Positions 41,918-49,782 of a DNA stretch of 64,000 nt are shown piece by piece. The stretch lies in the NCBI RefSeq assembly GCF_003626595.1, contig NZ_RBAK01000013.1:119947-183946 (forward strand), written 5' to 3'. The DNA comes from Micromonospora endolithica. Lineage in GTDB: Bacteria; Actinomycetota; Actinomycetes; Mycobacteriales; Micromonosporaceae. The notes below the pieces were generated by a model. The model was given only the letters and a program-made list of their open reading frames with translations. It had not been told where the DNA came from and made no database searches. The position numbers and the translations under genes were made by a program. Within the stretch, counting starts at the first letter, position 1; the number at the start of each line of letters is the position of its first letter.

Positions 41918-42546
41918 CGGCCGAACTCGACGCCGCGGTGCGCGGCGCCCAGGCCGGCGACGAGGACGCGTTCCGGTTCCTCTACCGCAGCCTGCAGCCC
42001 GGCCTGCTGCGCTACCTCACCGCCCTGGTCGGCGCGGACGCCGAGGACGTGGCCTCCGAGGCGTGGTTGCAGATCTCCCGTGACCTGCCCACCTTCACCG
42101 GCGGCGAGTTCCGGGCCTGGGCGGTCACGATCGCCCGCAACCGGGCCATGGACCACCTGCGCCGGCAGCGCCGCCGGCCCTCGCTTCCGGTACCGGTGCA
42201 GGCGCTCAGCGAGCTGGCCGGTGACGCGGACACCGCCGAGCGCGCCGGCGAGACGATCGGGACCGAGGCGGCGCTCGCGCTGATCGCCACGCTGCCGCCC
42301 CGGGAGGCCGAGGCGGTCCTGCTGCGGGCCGTCATCGGGCTGGACGCCGAGACCGCCGGCCAGGTGCTGGGCCGGCGGCCCGGCGCGGTGCGCACGGCCG
42401 CCCACCGCGGGCTGCGTCGGCTCGCCGCTCTGATGGAGCGGCACGACGCGGGCCAGCCGTCGGCGGCCCCCGCGGGGGGCACCCCGCCTCGTCCCCGGGA
42501 CGCGCGCCGCCAGCAGGCGTCGCACGCCGAGCCGGCGGACGGCTGA
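41914..42546 (+). CDS. ECF-type RNA polymerase sigma factor
   Basis: 210 residues from the GTG at 41914 (GGGGGA 8 nt upstream). Region 2 (about 8-80): FRFLYRSLQPGLLRYLTALVGADAEDVASEAWLQI, then FRAWAVTIARNRAMDHLRRQRRRP. Region 4 (about 115-170): LALIATLPPREAEAVLLRAVIGLDAETAGQVLGRRPGAVRTAAHRGLRRL in two parts. A Pro/Arg-rich tail of about 30 residues follows. It is followed after 15 nt by a membrane protein that may be its anti-sigma factor. The target promoters are unknown. Confidence 0.9.
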   Translation: MTAELDAAVRGAQAGDEDAFRFLYRSLQPGLLRYLTALVGADAEDVASEAWLQISRDLPTFTGGEFRAWAVTIARNRAMDHLRRQRRRPSLPVPVQALSELAGDADTAERAGETIGTEAALALIATLPPREAEAVLLRAVIGLDAETAGQVLGRRPGAVRTAAHRGLRRLAALMERHDAGQPSAAPAGGTPPRPRDARRQQASHAEPADG

Positions 42547-42561
42547 CATGAGGTACTCGCG

Positions 42562-43320
42562 ATGATCTTCCGCCGTGCCGGTCGGCCCCACGACCGCGAC
42601 GCCGCCGACCGCCTGCTCGACGCGGCCGGGTCGACGCCCGTCGATCCGGGGGCCGACCCGCTCACCCACCTGCTCGCCGCCGCCAACGCCCCCGCCCGAC
42701 CCACCGAACTGGCCGGGGAGCAGGCCGCGCTGGCCGCCTTCCGGGCGGCCCGGGCCGGCACCTCGGTGCCGGACGCGCCCGCCCCCCGGGGTCGCCGCCG
42801 GTTCACCGCGGGCGCCGTCGCCTGGGCCGCCGGCGTCGCGGTCACCGCCACCGCCGGTGCCGCCGTAGCCGCGGTCGCGCTGGACCGTGCCGGCGACCCG
42901 GAGCCACCGCGCCGCCCGGCGACCACGAGCCCCGCCGGTACGCCCGCGGAGAGCACCCCCACCCGACCCACCCGTACCGGCACGGTCCCGCCCACCGGCA
43001 CGGCCCTGCCCACCGGCACGCGGTCCGCCGAGGCGCCGAGCACCCCCGCCGTCGCGCCGAGCACCCCCGAGGACCGGCGGACGGTCACCGCCCCGAGCCA
43101 CAAGCTGGCCGGCTCGTGCAAGGCCTACCTGGCCAAGTCACCGGCCCAGCGGGCCAAGGCACTCGAGAAACCCGGCTTCGCCGACCTCGCGGCGGCGGTC
43201 GACGACCCCGCGCGGGCGGAGGACTTCTGCCGGCAACTGCTGGGTGACGACGACCGGAGCGACGTCGACGGCGACGCCGACGAGGGCGAGGGCGACGCCG
43301 ACGAGGGCGACGCCGACTAG
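42562..43320 (+). CDS. Putative anti-sigma or sigma-associated membrane protein with acidic repeat tail
   Basis: 252 residues. An N-terminal cytoplasmic part of about 90 residues (DAADRLLDAAGSTPVDPGADPLTHLLAAANAPAR) is followed by a single membrane span (AVAWAAGVAVTATAGAAVAAVAL, about 93-115). A long Pro/Thr/Ser-rich extracellular linker follows, with repeats such as PTGTALPTGT and APSTPAVAPSTPE. Then come a small domain with two cysteines (GSCKAYLAKSPAQRAKALEKPGF, EDFCRQLLG) and a tail of repeated Asp-Ala-Asp-Glu-Gly units. The zinc-binding HxxxCxxC motif of classical anti-sigma factors is missing, so the role is inferred mainly from its place 15 nt after the sigma gene. Confidence 0.65.
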   Translation: MIFRRAGRPHDRDAADRLLDAAGSTPVDPGADPLTHLLAAANAPARPTELAGEQAALAAFRAARAGTSVPDAPAPRGRRRFTAGAVAWAAGVAVTATAGAAVAAVALDRAGDPEPPRRPATTSPAGTPAESTPTRPTRTGTVPPTGTALPTGTRSAEAPSTPAVAPSTPEDRRTVTAPSHKLAGSCKAYLAKSPAQRAKALEKPGFADLAAAVDDPARAEDFCRQLLGDDDRSDVDGDADEGEGDADEGDAD

Positions 43321-43483
43321 GTACCCGCGCGCCGGTCGCCCCGTTCGCCGCCGTCGCCGTTTCCCGCCGGACGGTCTCTGTCTCCCGCGGGTGGTCGCCG
43401 TTCCCGCCGGGTGCCGGGAGATCGTCTGCTAGACAGAAAACGGTGCGGCCGCCGACGCGCCCGCCGATGTCGGTGGGTCGGGT

Positions 43484-43489
43484 TACGGT
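43484..43489 (+). promoter_or_regulatory. Putative -10 box of the egt operon
   Basis: TACGGT 42 nt before the GTG of egtA, followed by a GAGGGGGA ribosome-binding site (43516-43523). No clear -35. The remaining 160 bp back to the previous gene show nothing else. Confidence 0.4.
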
Positions 43490-43531
43490 GGCGGAGACCG
43501 GACCACGGCGTCGTGTGAGGGGGACCCATTC

Positions 43532-44767
43532 GTGGTGACGTCACCTGAGCTGGACCACCCGACGGTGCTCACCTCGTCGCGCGCGGCGGGCGGGCACCTG
43601 GCCCGGATCTGCTTCAAGACCGGCCCCCCGACCCACACCGGGGTCGAGTTGGAATGGACGGTCCACGACGCCGCCGATCCCGCCCGCCCGGTCGAGGGCG
43701 AGCGGCTACGGGTGGCTCTCGGGCGGCACTGCCCGCCCACCCTCGACGGCACGAGCCCCGCCACGCCGTTGCGGCACGGCAGCACGGTCACCGTGGAGCC
43801 GGGCGGACAGGTGGAGATATCCACCGCCCCACGCACCTCCGTCGGCGCGCTGATCCAGGCGACCCGCGACGACGTCACCGAACTCACCGGTCTGTTGGAG
43901 GCCGCCGGGCTGGTGCTCGGCCGCAGCGGCATCGACCCGCACCGCCCACCGCTACCGGTGGTGCACACCCCTCGCTACCGCGCCATGCGGCGGGTGTTCG
44001 ACGGTCGCGGACCGGCCGGCCGCACGATGATGTACAGCACCGCCGGGCTCCAGGTCTGCCTCGACGCCGGTGAGACGGCGCAGGTGCCCGCCCGCTGGGC
44101 GACGGCGCACGCGGTCGGCCCGCCGCTGCTGGCCGCGTTCGCCACGGCCGACCGGCACGCCGGCCGGCCGACCGGCTGGGCGTCGGCCCGGATGGCCGCC
44201 TGGCTGCGCATCGACCCGGCGCGGACCCGCCCGGTCTGGACGCCGCAGCGGGCCGACCAGGACCCGGTGACCGACTGGACGGCGTACGTGCTGGATGCCC
44301 CGCTGCTCTGCCTGCGCCGCGGCGGACCCGACTGGACCCCGCCGGCCGGGGTCACCTTCGCCGACTGGCTGGACGGGGCGCTGCCGCGCCCGCCCACCAC
44401 CGACGACCTCGACTACCACGTGAGCACCCTGTTCCCGCCGGTACGCCCGCGCGGCTACCTGGAGGTGCGCTACCTCGACGCGCAGCCCGGCCGGGAGTGG
44501 ACGCTGCCGTTGGCGGTGCTCAGCGCGCTGCTCGCCGATGCCGGCACCACCCGGCGGGCCTACGCGGTGGCCGCGCCGCAGGCGCACCGCTGGGTGGCCG
44601 CGGCCCGGCACGGCCTGCGCGATCCCGCTCTCGCCGACACGGCCGTCGAGTTGTTCGACCTGGCCCGGACCGCTTTGCCCGGGCTGGGGCTGCCGCCGGA
44701 CCTGCACGAGGAGATCGACCGAGGCGTACGGCGGCGACGCGCCGTCGCGGGGAGGAGGAACCGGTGA
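43532..44767 (+). CDS. egtA: Glutamate-cysteine ligase EgtA
   Basis: 411 residues from a GTG with GAGGGGGA upstream. The fold is that of the GCS2/EgtA glutamate-cysteine ligases: GGQVEISTAPRTSVGALIQATRDDVTEL, HTPRYRAMRRVFDGRGPAGRTMMYSTAGLQVCLDAG and WASARMAAWLRIDPARTRPVW. The enzyme joins Glu and Cys with ATP to gamma-glutamylcysteine, the sulfur donor for EgtB. The stop overlaps the egtB start (GTGA). Position and sequence together make the assignment firm. Confidence 0.95.
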   Translation: MVTSPELDHPTVLTSSRAAGGHLARICFKTGPPTHTGVELEWTVHDAADPARPVEGERLRVALGRHCPPTLDGTSPATPLRHGSTVTVEPGGQVEISTAPRTSVGALIQATRDDVTELTGLLEAAGLVLGRSGIDPHRPPLPVVHTPRYRAMRRVFDGRGPAGRTMMYSTAGLQVCLDAGETAQVPARWATAHAVGPPLLAAFATADRHAGRPTGWASARMAAWLRIDPARTRPVWTPQRADQDPVTDWTAYVLDAPLLCLRRGGPDWTPPAGVTFADWLDGALPRPPTTDDLDYHVSTLFPPVRPRGYLEVRYLDAQPGREWTLPLAVLSALLADAGTTRRAYAVAAPQAHRWVAAARHGLRDPALADTAVELFDLARTALPGLGLPPDLHEEIDRGVRRRRAVAGRRNR

Positions 44768-46098
44768 CGGACACGACGACCGGCCCGGGTGCGGAGGAAC
44801 TGCGCGCCCGCATCGCCGAGGAACTGGAACGCACCCGGGCCCGCACCGCGCTGCTCACCGGGGTGGTGGACGACGCGGACCTGACCCGGCAGCACTCGCC
44901 GCTGATGTCGCCACTGGTCTGGGACCTCGCCCACGTCGGCAACCAGGAGGAGCTGTGGTTGGTCCGCGACGTCGGCGGGCGCCCGGCGGTCCGGCGGGAC
45001 ATCGACGACCTGTACGACGCGTTCAAGCAGCCCCGGCGGGACCGCCCGTCGCTGCCGCTGCTGCCGCCGGCGGAGGCCCGCGCGTACGTCGCCACGGTCC
45101 GGGACAAGGTGTACGACCTGCTGGACCGGATCGCGTTCACCGACCGGCCACTGGTCGCCGACGGGTTCGCCTTCGGCATGATCGTCCAGCACGAGCAGCA
45201 GCACGACGAGACGATGCTCGCCACCCACCAGTTGCGCGACGGCCCGCCGGCGCTGGCCGCCCCGCCGCCGCCGGAGCCGCGTACCGCGGTCGGCGGGGAG
45301 GTGCTGGTGCCGGCCGGTGAGTTCACCATGGGCACCGACACCGACCCGTGGGCGCTGGACAACGAACGTCCCGCGCACCGGGTGCACCTGCCGGCCTACG
45401 TGATCGACGCCGCGCCGGTCACCAACGGGCGTTACCGGGAGTTCATCGCCGACGGCGGCTACCACGACCAGCGCTGGTGGAGTGCGGCGGGCTGGCGGCA
45501 CCGGCAGGAGGAGGGGCTGGACGCGCCGCTGCACTGGCGGCGCGACGGTGACGGCTGGGCATACCGGCGCTTCGGCCGGTGGTCGGCGGTGCGCGACGAC
45601 GAACCGGTGGTGCACGTCTGCTGGTACGAGGCGCAGGCGTACGCGGCGTGGGCCGGCAAGCGCCTGCCCACCGAGGCGGAGTGGGAGAAGGCCGCCCGGT
45701 GGGATCCGGCCACCGGTCGGTCCCGCCGTCATCCGTGGGGGGACGACGACCCGACCGGCGAGCACGCCAACCTGGGCCAGCGACACCTGTGGCCGGCACC
45801 GGTCGGCGCCTACCCGGCGGGCGCGTCTCCGCTGGGCGTGCACCAGCTGATCGGCGACGTGTGGGAGTGGACCTCCAGCACCTTCCGGGGATATCCGGGC
45901 TTCACCGCCTTCCCGTACCGGGAATACTCGGAGGTCTTCTTCGGCGACGAGCACCGGGTGCTGCGCGGCGGGTCCTTCGGCACCGACCGGTCGGCCTGCC
46001 GGGGCACCTTCCGCAACTGGGACTACCCGATCCGCCGGCAGATCTTCAGCGGTTTCCGCTGCGCCCGGGACGCCCGCCCCGAGGAGGCGTACCGGTGA
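44764..46098 (+). CDS. egtB: Hercynine oxygenase EgtB (sulfoxide synthase)
   Basis: 444 residues. The N-terminal DinB-like domain carries the three-histidine iron site: His57 in WDLAHVGNQEE and His143/His147 in QHEQQHDETML. The C-terminal formylglycine-generating-enzyme-like domain (about 180-440) has VLVPAGEFTMGTDT, RLPTEAEWEKAARWDP, GDVWEWTSSTF and a final RGSFGTDRSACRGTFRNWD stretch. EgtB couples gamma-glutamylcysteine and hercynine with O2. GTG start overlapping egtA. A 16-codon reading frame links its stop to the egtC start. Confidence 0.96.
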   Translation: MTDTTTGPGAEELRARIAEELERTRARTALLTGVVDDADLTRQHSPLMSPLVWDLAHVGNQEELWLVRDVGGRPAVRRDIDDLYDAFKQPRRDRPSLPLLPPAEARAYVATVRDKVYDLLDRIAFTDRPLVADGFAFGMIVQHEQQHDETMLATHQLRDGPPALAAPPPPEPRTAVGGEVLVPAGEFTMGTDTDPWALDNERPAHRVHLPAYVIDAAPVTNGRYREFIADGGYHDQRWWSAAGWRHRQEEGLDAPLHWRRDGDGWAYRRFGRWSAVRDDEPVVHVCWYEAQAYAAWAGKRLPTEAEWEKAARWDPATGRSRRHPWGDDDPTGEHANLGQRHLWPAPVGAYPAGASPLGVHQLIGDVWEWTSSTFRGYPGFTAFPYREYSEVFFGDEHRVLRGGSFGTDRSACRGTFRNWDYPIRRQIFSGFRCARDARPEEAYR

Positions 46099-46145
46099 CC
46101 GCGCCGGTGACGCTCCGGCCGGGTCCGGCCGGCGGTGCCCGCTGA
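46095..46145 (+). CDS. 16-codon coupling reading frame between egtB and egtC
   Basis: GTG at 46095 overlaps the egtB stop (GTGA), and its own TGA (46143-46145) overlaps the egtC ATG (TGATG). The peptide would be MTAPVTLRPGPAGGAR. It spans the whole gap, so ribosomes could pass from egtB to egtC without a ribosome-binding site of egtC's own. A function for the peptide itself is not implied. Confidence 0.35.
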   Translation: MTAPVTLRPGPAGGAR

Positions 46146-46891
46146 TGTGTCGCCACCTGGCCTACCTGGGGCCGCCGGTCAGCCTGCGTGAGCTGCTGTT
46201 CGACCCGCCGTACTCGCTGCTGCGCCAGTCCTGGGCGCCGCGCGACATGCGCGGCGGCGGGACGATCAACGCCGACGGGTTCGGCATCGGCTGGTACCCC
46301 GGCGACGGCGAGCCGGTGCGGTACCGGCGGGCCCAGCCGATCTGGACCGACCCGACGATCGCGCAGGTGGCCGCGGTCACCTCGGCCGGCGCGGTGCTCG
46401 CGGCGGTCCGCTCGGCGACCGTCGGCATGGCGGTACGCGACGAGGCCGCCGCGCCGTTCGCCGAGGGGCGGTGGCTGTTCAGCCACAACGGCGTGGTGCG
46501 TGGCTGGCCGGACTCGGTGGTGCCGCTGGCCGGCGCGCTGCCGGTGCGGGACCTGTTGACCCTCGACGCCGTCACCGACTCGGCGCTGCTGTGGGCGCTG
46601 GTCCGGCACCGGCTGCGGGCCGGGGTGAAACCGGCCCGGGCGGTCGCCGAGACGGTCACCGCGGTGGCGGCGGCGGCTCCCGGGTCGCGACTGAACCTGC
46701 TGCTCACCGACGGCCGCACGGTGGTGGCCAGCGTGGCCGGGCACGCGCTGTCGGTGCGCGCCACCCCGGCGTCGGTCCTGCTGGCGTCGGAGCCGCACGA
46801 CGACGACCCGGGCTGGCGGCCGGTGCCGGACCGGCACCTGGTGGAGGCGACCGCCACCGAGGTGCGGGTACGCGCCCTGGTCGAGACCTGA
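46145..46891 (+). CDS. egtC: Gamma-glutamyl-hercynylcysteine sulfoxide hydrolase EgtC
   Basis: 248 residues. Cys2 (MCRHLAYLG) is the nucleophile of a class II glutamine-amidotransferase fold. Further conserved parts are NADGFGIGWYP, RSATVGMAVRDEAAAPFAEGRWLFSHNGVVRG and TDSALLWALV. EgtC removes the glutamate from the EgtB product. Translation probably depends on coupling, since no good ribosome-binding site precedes the ATG. Followed by egtD after 69 nt. Confidence 0.94.
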   Translation: MCRHLAYLGPPVSLRELLFDPPYSLLRQSWAPRDMRGGGTINADGFGIGWYPGDGEPVRYRRAQPIWTDPTIAQVAAVTSAGAVLAAVRSATVGMAVRDEAAAPFAEGRWLFSHNGVVRGWPDSVVPLAGALPVRDLLTLDAVTDSALLWALVRHRLRAGVKPARAVAETVTAVAAAAPGSRLNLLLTDGRTVVASVAGHALSVRATPASVLLASEPHDDDPGWRPVPDRHLVEATATEVRVRALVET

Positions 46892-46960
46892 GCACCGCCG
46901 CCGTCCGGGCGACCGGCGGCGCGACGTACACGTACATCCGAGTCGGACGGAGGGAAAGAG

Positions 46961-47941
46961 ATGGGTGCGGAGCCGTTGGAGATCCACCTCGACGAGCAGG
47001 ACGTGGGGCGCGGCCTGCGCGACGACGTCCGCGGTGGCCTCACCGCCCGGCCCCGGTGGCTGCCGCCGAAGTGGTTCTACGACGCCCGGGGGAGTGCGCT
47101 GTTCGACGAGATCACCCGGCTTCCGGAGTACTACCCCACCCGGGCCGAGCGGGCCGTGCTGGCCGACCGGGCCACCGAGATCGCGGCGGTGACCGGGGCG
47201 AAGACCCTCATCGAACTCGGCTCCGGCTCGTCGGAGAAGACCCGCCTGCTGCTGGACGCCTTCACCCGCCGGGGTGGCCTGGGCACCTTCGTGCCGCTGG
47301 ACGTGTCGGTCAGCGCGCTGCGCCGGTCCACCGAGCAGATCGCCGTCGACTACCCCGGGCTGCGGGTACGGGGGATCGTCGGCGACTTCACCCGCCATCT
47401 CGACCGGCTGCCCACCGGGGGCCGTCGGTTGGTGGTGTTCCTGGGCGGCACGATCGGTAACCTGCTCCCGGCCGAGCGGGCGGAGTTCCTGTCCGCGATG
47501 CGGGCGGCCCTGGAGCCCGGCGACTGGTTCCTGGTCGGCACCGACCTGGTCAAGGACCCGTCGGTGGTGGTGCCGGCGTACGACGACGCGGCCGGGGTCA
47601 CCGCCGAGTTCAACCGCAACGTGCTGCGGGTGGTCAACCGGGAGCTGGGGGCGGACTTCGACCCGGAGGCGTTCGCGCACGTCGCGCTCTGGGACCCGGA
47701 GCGGGAGTGGATCGAGATGCGGCTGCGGGCGTCGCGTCCGATGCGGGTGCGGGTACTCGACCTGACGGTCGACTTCGCCCGGGGGGAGGAGCTACGCACC
47801 GAGGTGTCGGCGAAGTTCCGCCCGGAGGGGATCGCGGCCGAGCTGGCGGCGGCCGGGTTCACCGCCCACCGGTTCTGGACCGACCCCGGTGGTCTGTTCG
47901 GGGTCACCCTGGCCCGGGCGGACCGACCGGCCGCCGGATAG
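46961..47941 (+). CDS. egtD: L-histidine N-alpha-methyltransferase EgtD
   Basis: 326 residues, the usual EgtD length, with GGAGGG 7 nt before the ATG. Conserved parts: WLPPKWFYDARGSALFDEITRLPEYYPTRAE in consecutive segments, the SAM site ELGSGSSEKTR (85-95), FVPLDVS, FLGGTIGNLLP, and the histidine-binding TAEFNRNVLRVVNRELGADFD. EgtD trimethylates histidine to hercynine, the first step of the pathway. The last gene of the egt set; no egtE-like lyase gene follows, and a terminator comes 23 nt after the stop. Confidence 0.96.
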   Translation: MGAEPLEIHLDEQDVGRGLRDDVRGGLTARPRWLPPKWFYDARGSALFDEITRLPEYYPTRAERAVLADRATEIAAVTGAKTLIELGSGSSEKTRLLLDAFTRRGGLGTFVPLDVSVSALRRSTEQIAVDYPGLRVRGIVGDFTRHLDRLPTGGRRLVVFLGGTIGNLLPAERAEFLSAMRAALEPGDWFLVGTDLVKDPSVVVPAYDDAAGVTAEFNRNVLRVVNRELGADFDPEAFAHVALWDPEREWIEMRLRASRPMRVRVLDLTVDFARGEELRTEVSAKFRPEGIAAELAAAGFTAHRFWTDPGGLFGVTLARADRPAAG

Positions 47942-47963
47942 CCGCCGCCGGGCGGGGCAGCCG

Positions 47964-47987
47964 CCGGCCGGGTGGCGGCCCGGCCGG
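47964..47987 (+). terminator. egt operon terminator
   Basis: CCGGCCGGG (47964-47972), TGGCGG loop, CCCGGCCGG (47979-47987): a perfect 9-bp stem. Confidence 0.65.
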
Positions 47988-48037
47988 TCGGCGGGCCCGG
48001 TGTCCACCCGGTGCCGGCCGGCCGGTCGGTGATCGGC

Positions 48038-48043
48038 TACGCT
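48038..48043 (+). promoter_or_regulatory. -10 box of the riboswitch transcript
   Basis: TACGCT; transcription would start near 48050, at the 5' edge of the riboswitch. Confidence 0.45.
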
Positions 48044-48047
48044 GGTC

Positions 48048-48180
48048 GCGCGAAGGGGAGTAGCCCCCAATGTCGTGGTCGACACACTGGCGCGTTCCGC
48101 GCCCGGCCACGCGGCCCCGGCCCCCGGGGCGGGCGAGACCTTCGACCCAGGCTGTGGAAGCCGGGTCGAGGGCGCCCCAT
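48048..48180 (+). ncRNA. yybP-ykoY (Mn2+) riboswitch
   Basis: The two conserved loop parts of this class are visible: GGGGAGTAGCCCCC (48055-48068) with GTCGACACACTGGC following, and GGCGAGACCTTCGACCC (48132-48148) closing on the matching GGGTCGAGG after a GGCTGTGGAAGCC-like hairpin. The element lies 32 nt before a UPF0016/TMEM165-type gene, one of the known targets of this Mn2+ sensor. Exact ends are approximate. It probably opens the ribosome-binding site or prevents termination when Mn2+ is high. Confidence 0.85.
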
Positions 48181-48211
48181 ACCTCCTCCCGGCCTGATCC
48201 GGAAGGTTGTC

Positions 48212-48799
48212 ATGGAAGGTTTCCTCGTCGCGCTGGTGGTCAGCTTCGGCGTCATCTTCGTCGCCGAGCTCGGTGACAAGTCCCAGTTGATGGCACTGAC
48301 CTTCGCCACCCGTTTCAAGACGGTGCCGGTGCTGATCGGCATCACCATCGCCACCGCCGTCGTGCACCTCGCCTCGGTGGCGATCGGGTACGGCCTCGGC
48401 GCGGCCCTGCCCACCGAATGGATCTCCCTGGTCGCCGGGGTGGCCTTCCTCGGATTCGGCGCCTGGACCCTGCGCGGGGACTCGCTGACCGAGGAGGAGC
48501 GGCGCAAGGCCGAGAGGTCCAACAAGTCGGCGATCCTCGCGGTGTCCGTGGCGTTCTTCCTCGCCGAGTTGGGCGACAAGACCATGCTCGCCACGATCAC
48601 CCTGGCCACCCAGTACGGCTGGTTCGGCACCTGGCTCGGCTCGACGGTCGGCATGGTCGCCGCGGACGCCCTGGCGATCCTGGTCGGCCGGATGCTCGGC
48701 CGGAAACTGCCGGAGAAGACCATCAAGTACGGCGCGGCGATCCTCTTCGCCATCTGCGGTCTCTGGTTGATCCTGGAGGCGGTCAGTCAGCTCACCTGA
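48212..48799 (+). CDS. UPF0016/TMEM165 (GDT1) family Mn2+ exporter-like membrane protein
   Basis: 195 residues with six membrane helices in two inverted halves. Each half has the family signature: VAELGDKSQLMALTFATR (about 17-34) and LAELGDKTMLATITLATQY (about 111-129), with E-x-G-D-K/R in the first helix of each. Bacterial and eukaryotic relatives move Mn2+/Ca2+ out of the cytosol. GGAAGG lies about 7 nt before the ATG. The upstream Mn2+ riboswitch supports manganese export as its role. Confidence 0.92.
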   Translation: MEGFLVALVVSFGVIFVAELGDKSQLMALTFATRFKTVPVLIGITIATAVVHLASVAIGYGLGAALPTEWISLVAGVAFLGFGAWTLRGDSLTEEERRKAERSNKSAILAVSVAFFLAELGDKTMLATITLATQYGWFGTWLGSTVGMVAADALAILVGRMLGRKLPEKTIKYGAAILFAICGLWLILEAVSQLT

Positions 48800-48838
48800 A
48801 CGCCGACTACCGGCCGGCGGGCCGGGTAACGCCTGCGG

Positions 48839-49201
48839 GTGAACCCGGGGGATGTCCTACGACTCGGCCACGAGGCACTCGTCCTGGCGGTGGAGACCGT
48901 CGGCGCCGTGGTCATCGTCGTCGGCGCGTTCTGGGCGGCGCTGCGGTTCGTGGTCGAGGGGCTGCGGCACCGCGGCGCCGCCGCGTTCACCACGATCCGG
49001 CTGTCCCTCGGCCGGTTCCTCGTCCTCGGGCTGGAGTTCCAGCTCGCCGCGGACATCCTGCGTACCGCCTTCTCCCCGACGTTCACCCAGATCGGCCAGC
49101 TCGCCGCGGTCGCGGCCATCCGGACCGCCCTCAACTACGTGTTGGGCCACGAGATCCGTCAGGAGCAGCGGCAGGTCGCCGAGGAGGGTGACCCGCGGTG
49201 A
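48839..49201 (+). CDS. DUF1622 family small membrane protein
   Basis: 120 residues from a GTG at 48839 (CCTGCGGGTGAA context, weak ribosome-binding site). Three hydrophobic helices: VETVGAVVIVVGAFWAALRFV, SLGRFLVLGLEFQLAADILRT (a DUF1622 hallmark) and the TQIGQLAAVAAIRTALNYVLG segment before a charged tail. Function unknown in all members. It overlaps the next gene by 4 nt, so the three small genes at 48839-49715 form one unit, possibly reading through from the riboswitch-controlled gene 39 nt upstream. Confidence 0.85.
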   Translation: MNPGDVLRLGHEALVLAVETVGAVVIVVGAFWAALRFVVEGLRHRGAAAFTTIRLSLGRFLVLGLEFQLAADILRTAFSPTFTQIGQLAAVAAIRTALNYVLGHEIRQEQRQVAEEGDPR

Positions 49202-49524
49202 TCGCGGCGATGGTCGCGTTCGTCCCCGTCCTCGCCGTCGTCGTAGCCGGCGTGGTGCTGCTCACCGTGCGGTCCTGGCGCGCGGCGCTGCGGGTGCTGC
49301 TGGATCTGCTGACCGCCGCGGGTCTGCTGCGGCTGGCCGGCGACCTGGCCTGGACGGATCTGGCCGCGGCGGCGGCGATCATCGTGCTGCGCCGGATGTT
49401 GTGGGGCGCGCTCGCCGCCGACGACCCGGCGCGACTATCCCCAGCCCCCGGCGGGCAGAAGGATCGCCACCTACCGTTGCCGGTAGGAGGCGATAACGGA
49501 AAAAACGGGAGGACGGTCAGATGA
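49198..49524 (+). CDS. Small membrane protein coupled to the DUF1622 gene
   Basis: 108 residues, GTG start overlapping the DUF1622 stop (GTGA). Two membrane spans: MVAFVPVLAVVVAGVVLLTV and a second formed by LLDLLTAAGLLRLAGDL/LAAAAAIIVLRRML. The last 35 residues are polar and basic. Often found next to DUF1622; the function is unknown. Its own stop overlaps the next ATG. Confidence 0.7.
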   Translation: MIAAMVAFVPVLAVVVAGVVLLTVRSWRAALRVLLDLLTAAGLLRLAGDLAWTDLAAAAAIIVLRRMLWGALAADDPARLSPAPGGQKDRHLPLPVGGDNGKNGRTVR

Positions 49525-49715
49525 GCAAGCACGACGAGCCGAACGAGTACGGGTTCGCCGGCGGCGCCACCGCACCGCAGCCGCCCGCCGCCGGGCGGGT
49601 CGACGAGCAGGACCGGGCCGAGGAGGTGGCGGTGCCGGGCGACGATCTGCTGGAGCCGGCGAGCGACGCGGTCGCCGACGAGCAGGAGGAGCGGCGTACC
49701 GACCGCCGTTCCTGA
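49521..49715 (+). CDS. Small acidic hydrophilic protein, unknown function
   Basis: 64 residues, ATG overlapping the previous stop (ATGA), with AGGACGG upstream. Acidic and probably disordered (DEQDRAEEVAVPGDDLLEPASDAVADEQEERRTD in two parts), no membrane segment or cysteine. The coupling to the two membrane-protein genes supports its reality. No family recognised. Confidence 0.6.
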   Translation: MSKHDEPNEYGFAGGATAPQPPAAGRVDEQDRAEEVAVPGDDLLEPASDAVADEQEERRTDRRS

Positions 49716-49721
49716 TCCCAC

Positions 49722-49755
49722 GGCGTGGGCCGACGGGCACCCGTCGGCCCACGCC
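49722..49755 (+). terminator. Strong hairpin terminator after the DUF1622 gene set
   Basis: GGCGTGGGCCGACGGG (49722-49737) with its perfect 16-bp complement (49740-49755), separated by only CA (the innermost pairs must open to form the loop). It begins 7 nt after the stop. Confidence 0.8.
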
Positions 49756-49782
49756 GCCGCACCACCGCATCCTCCGCCGCCC

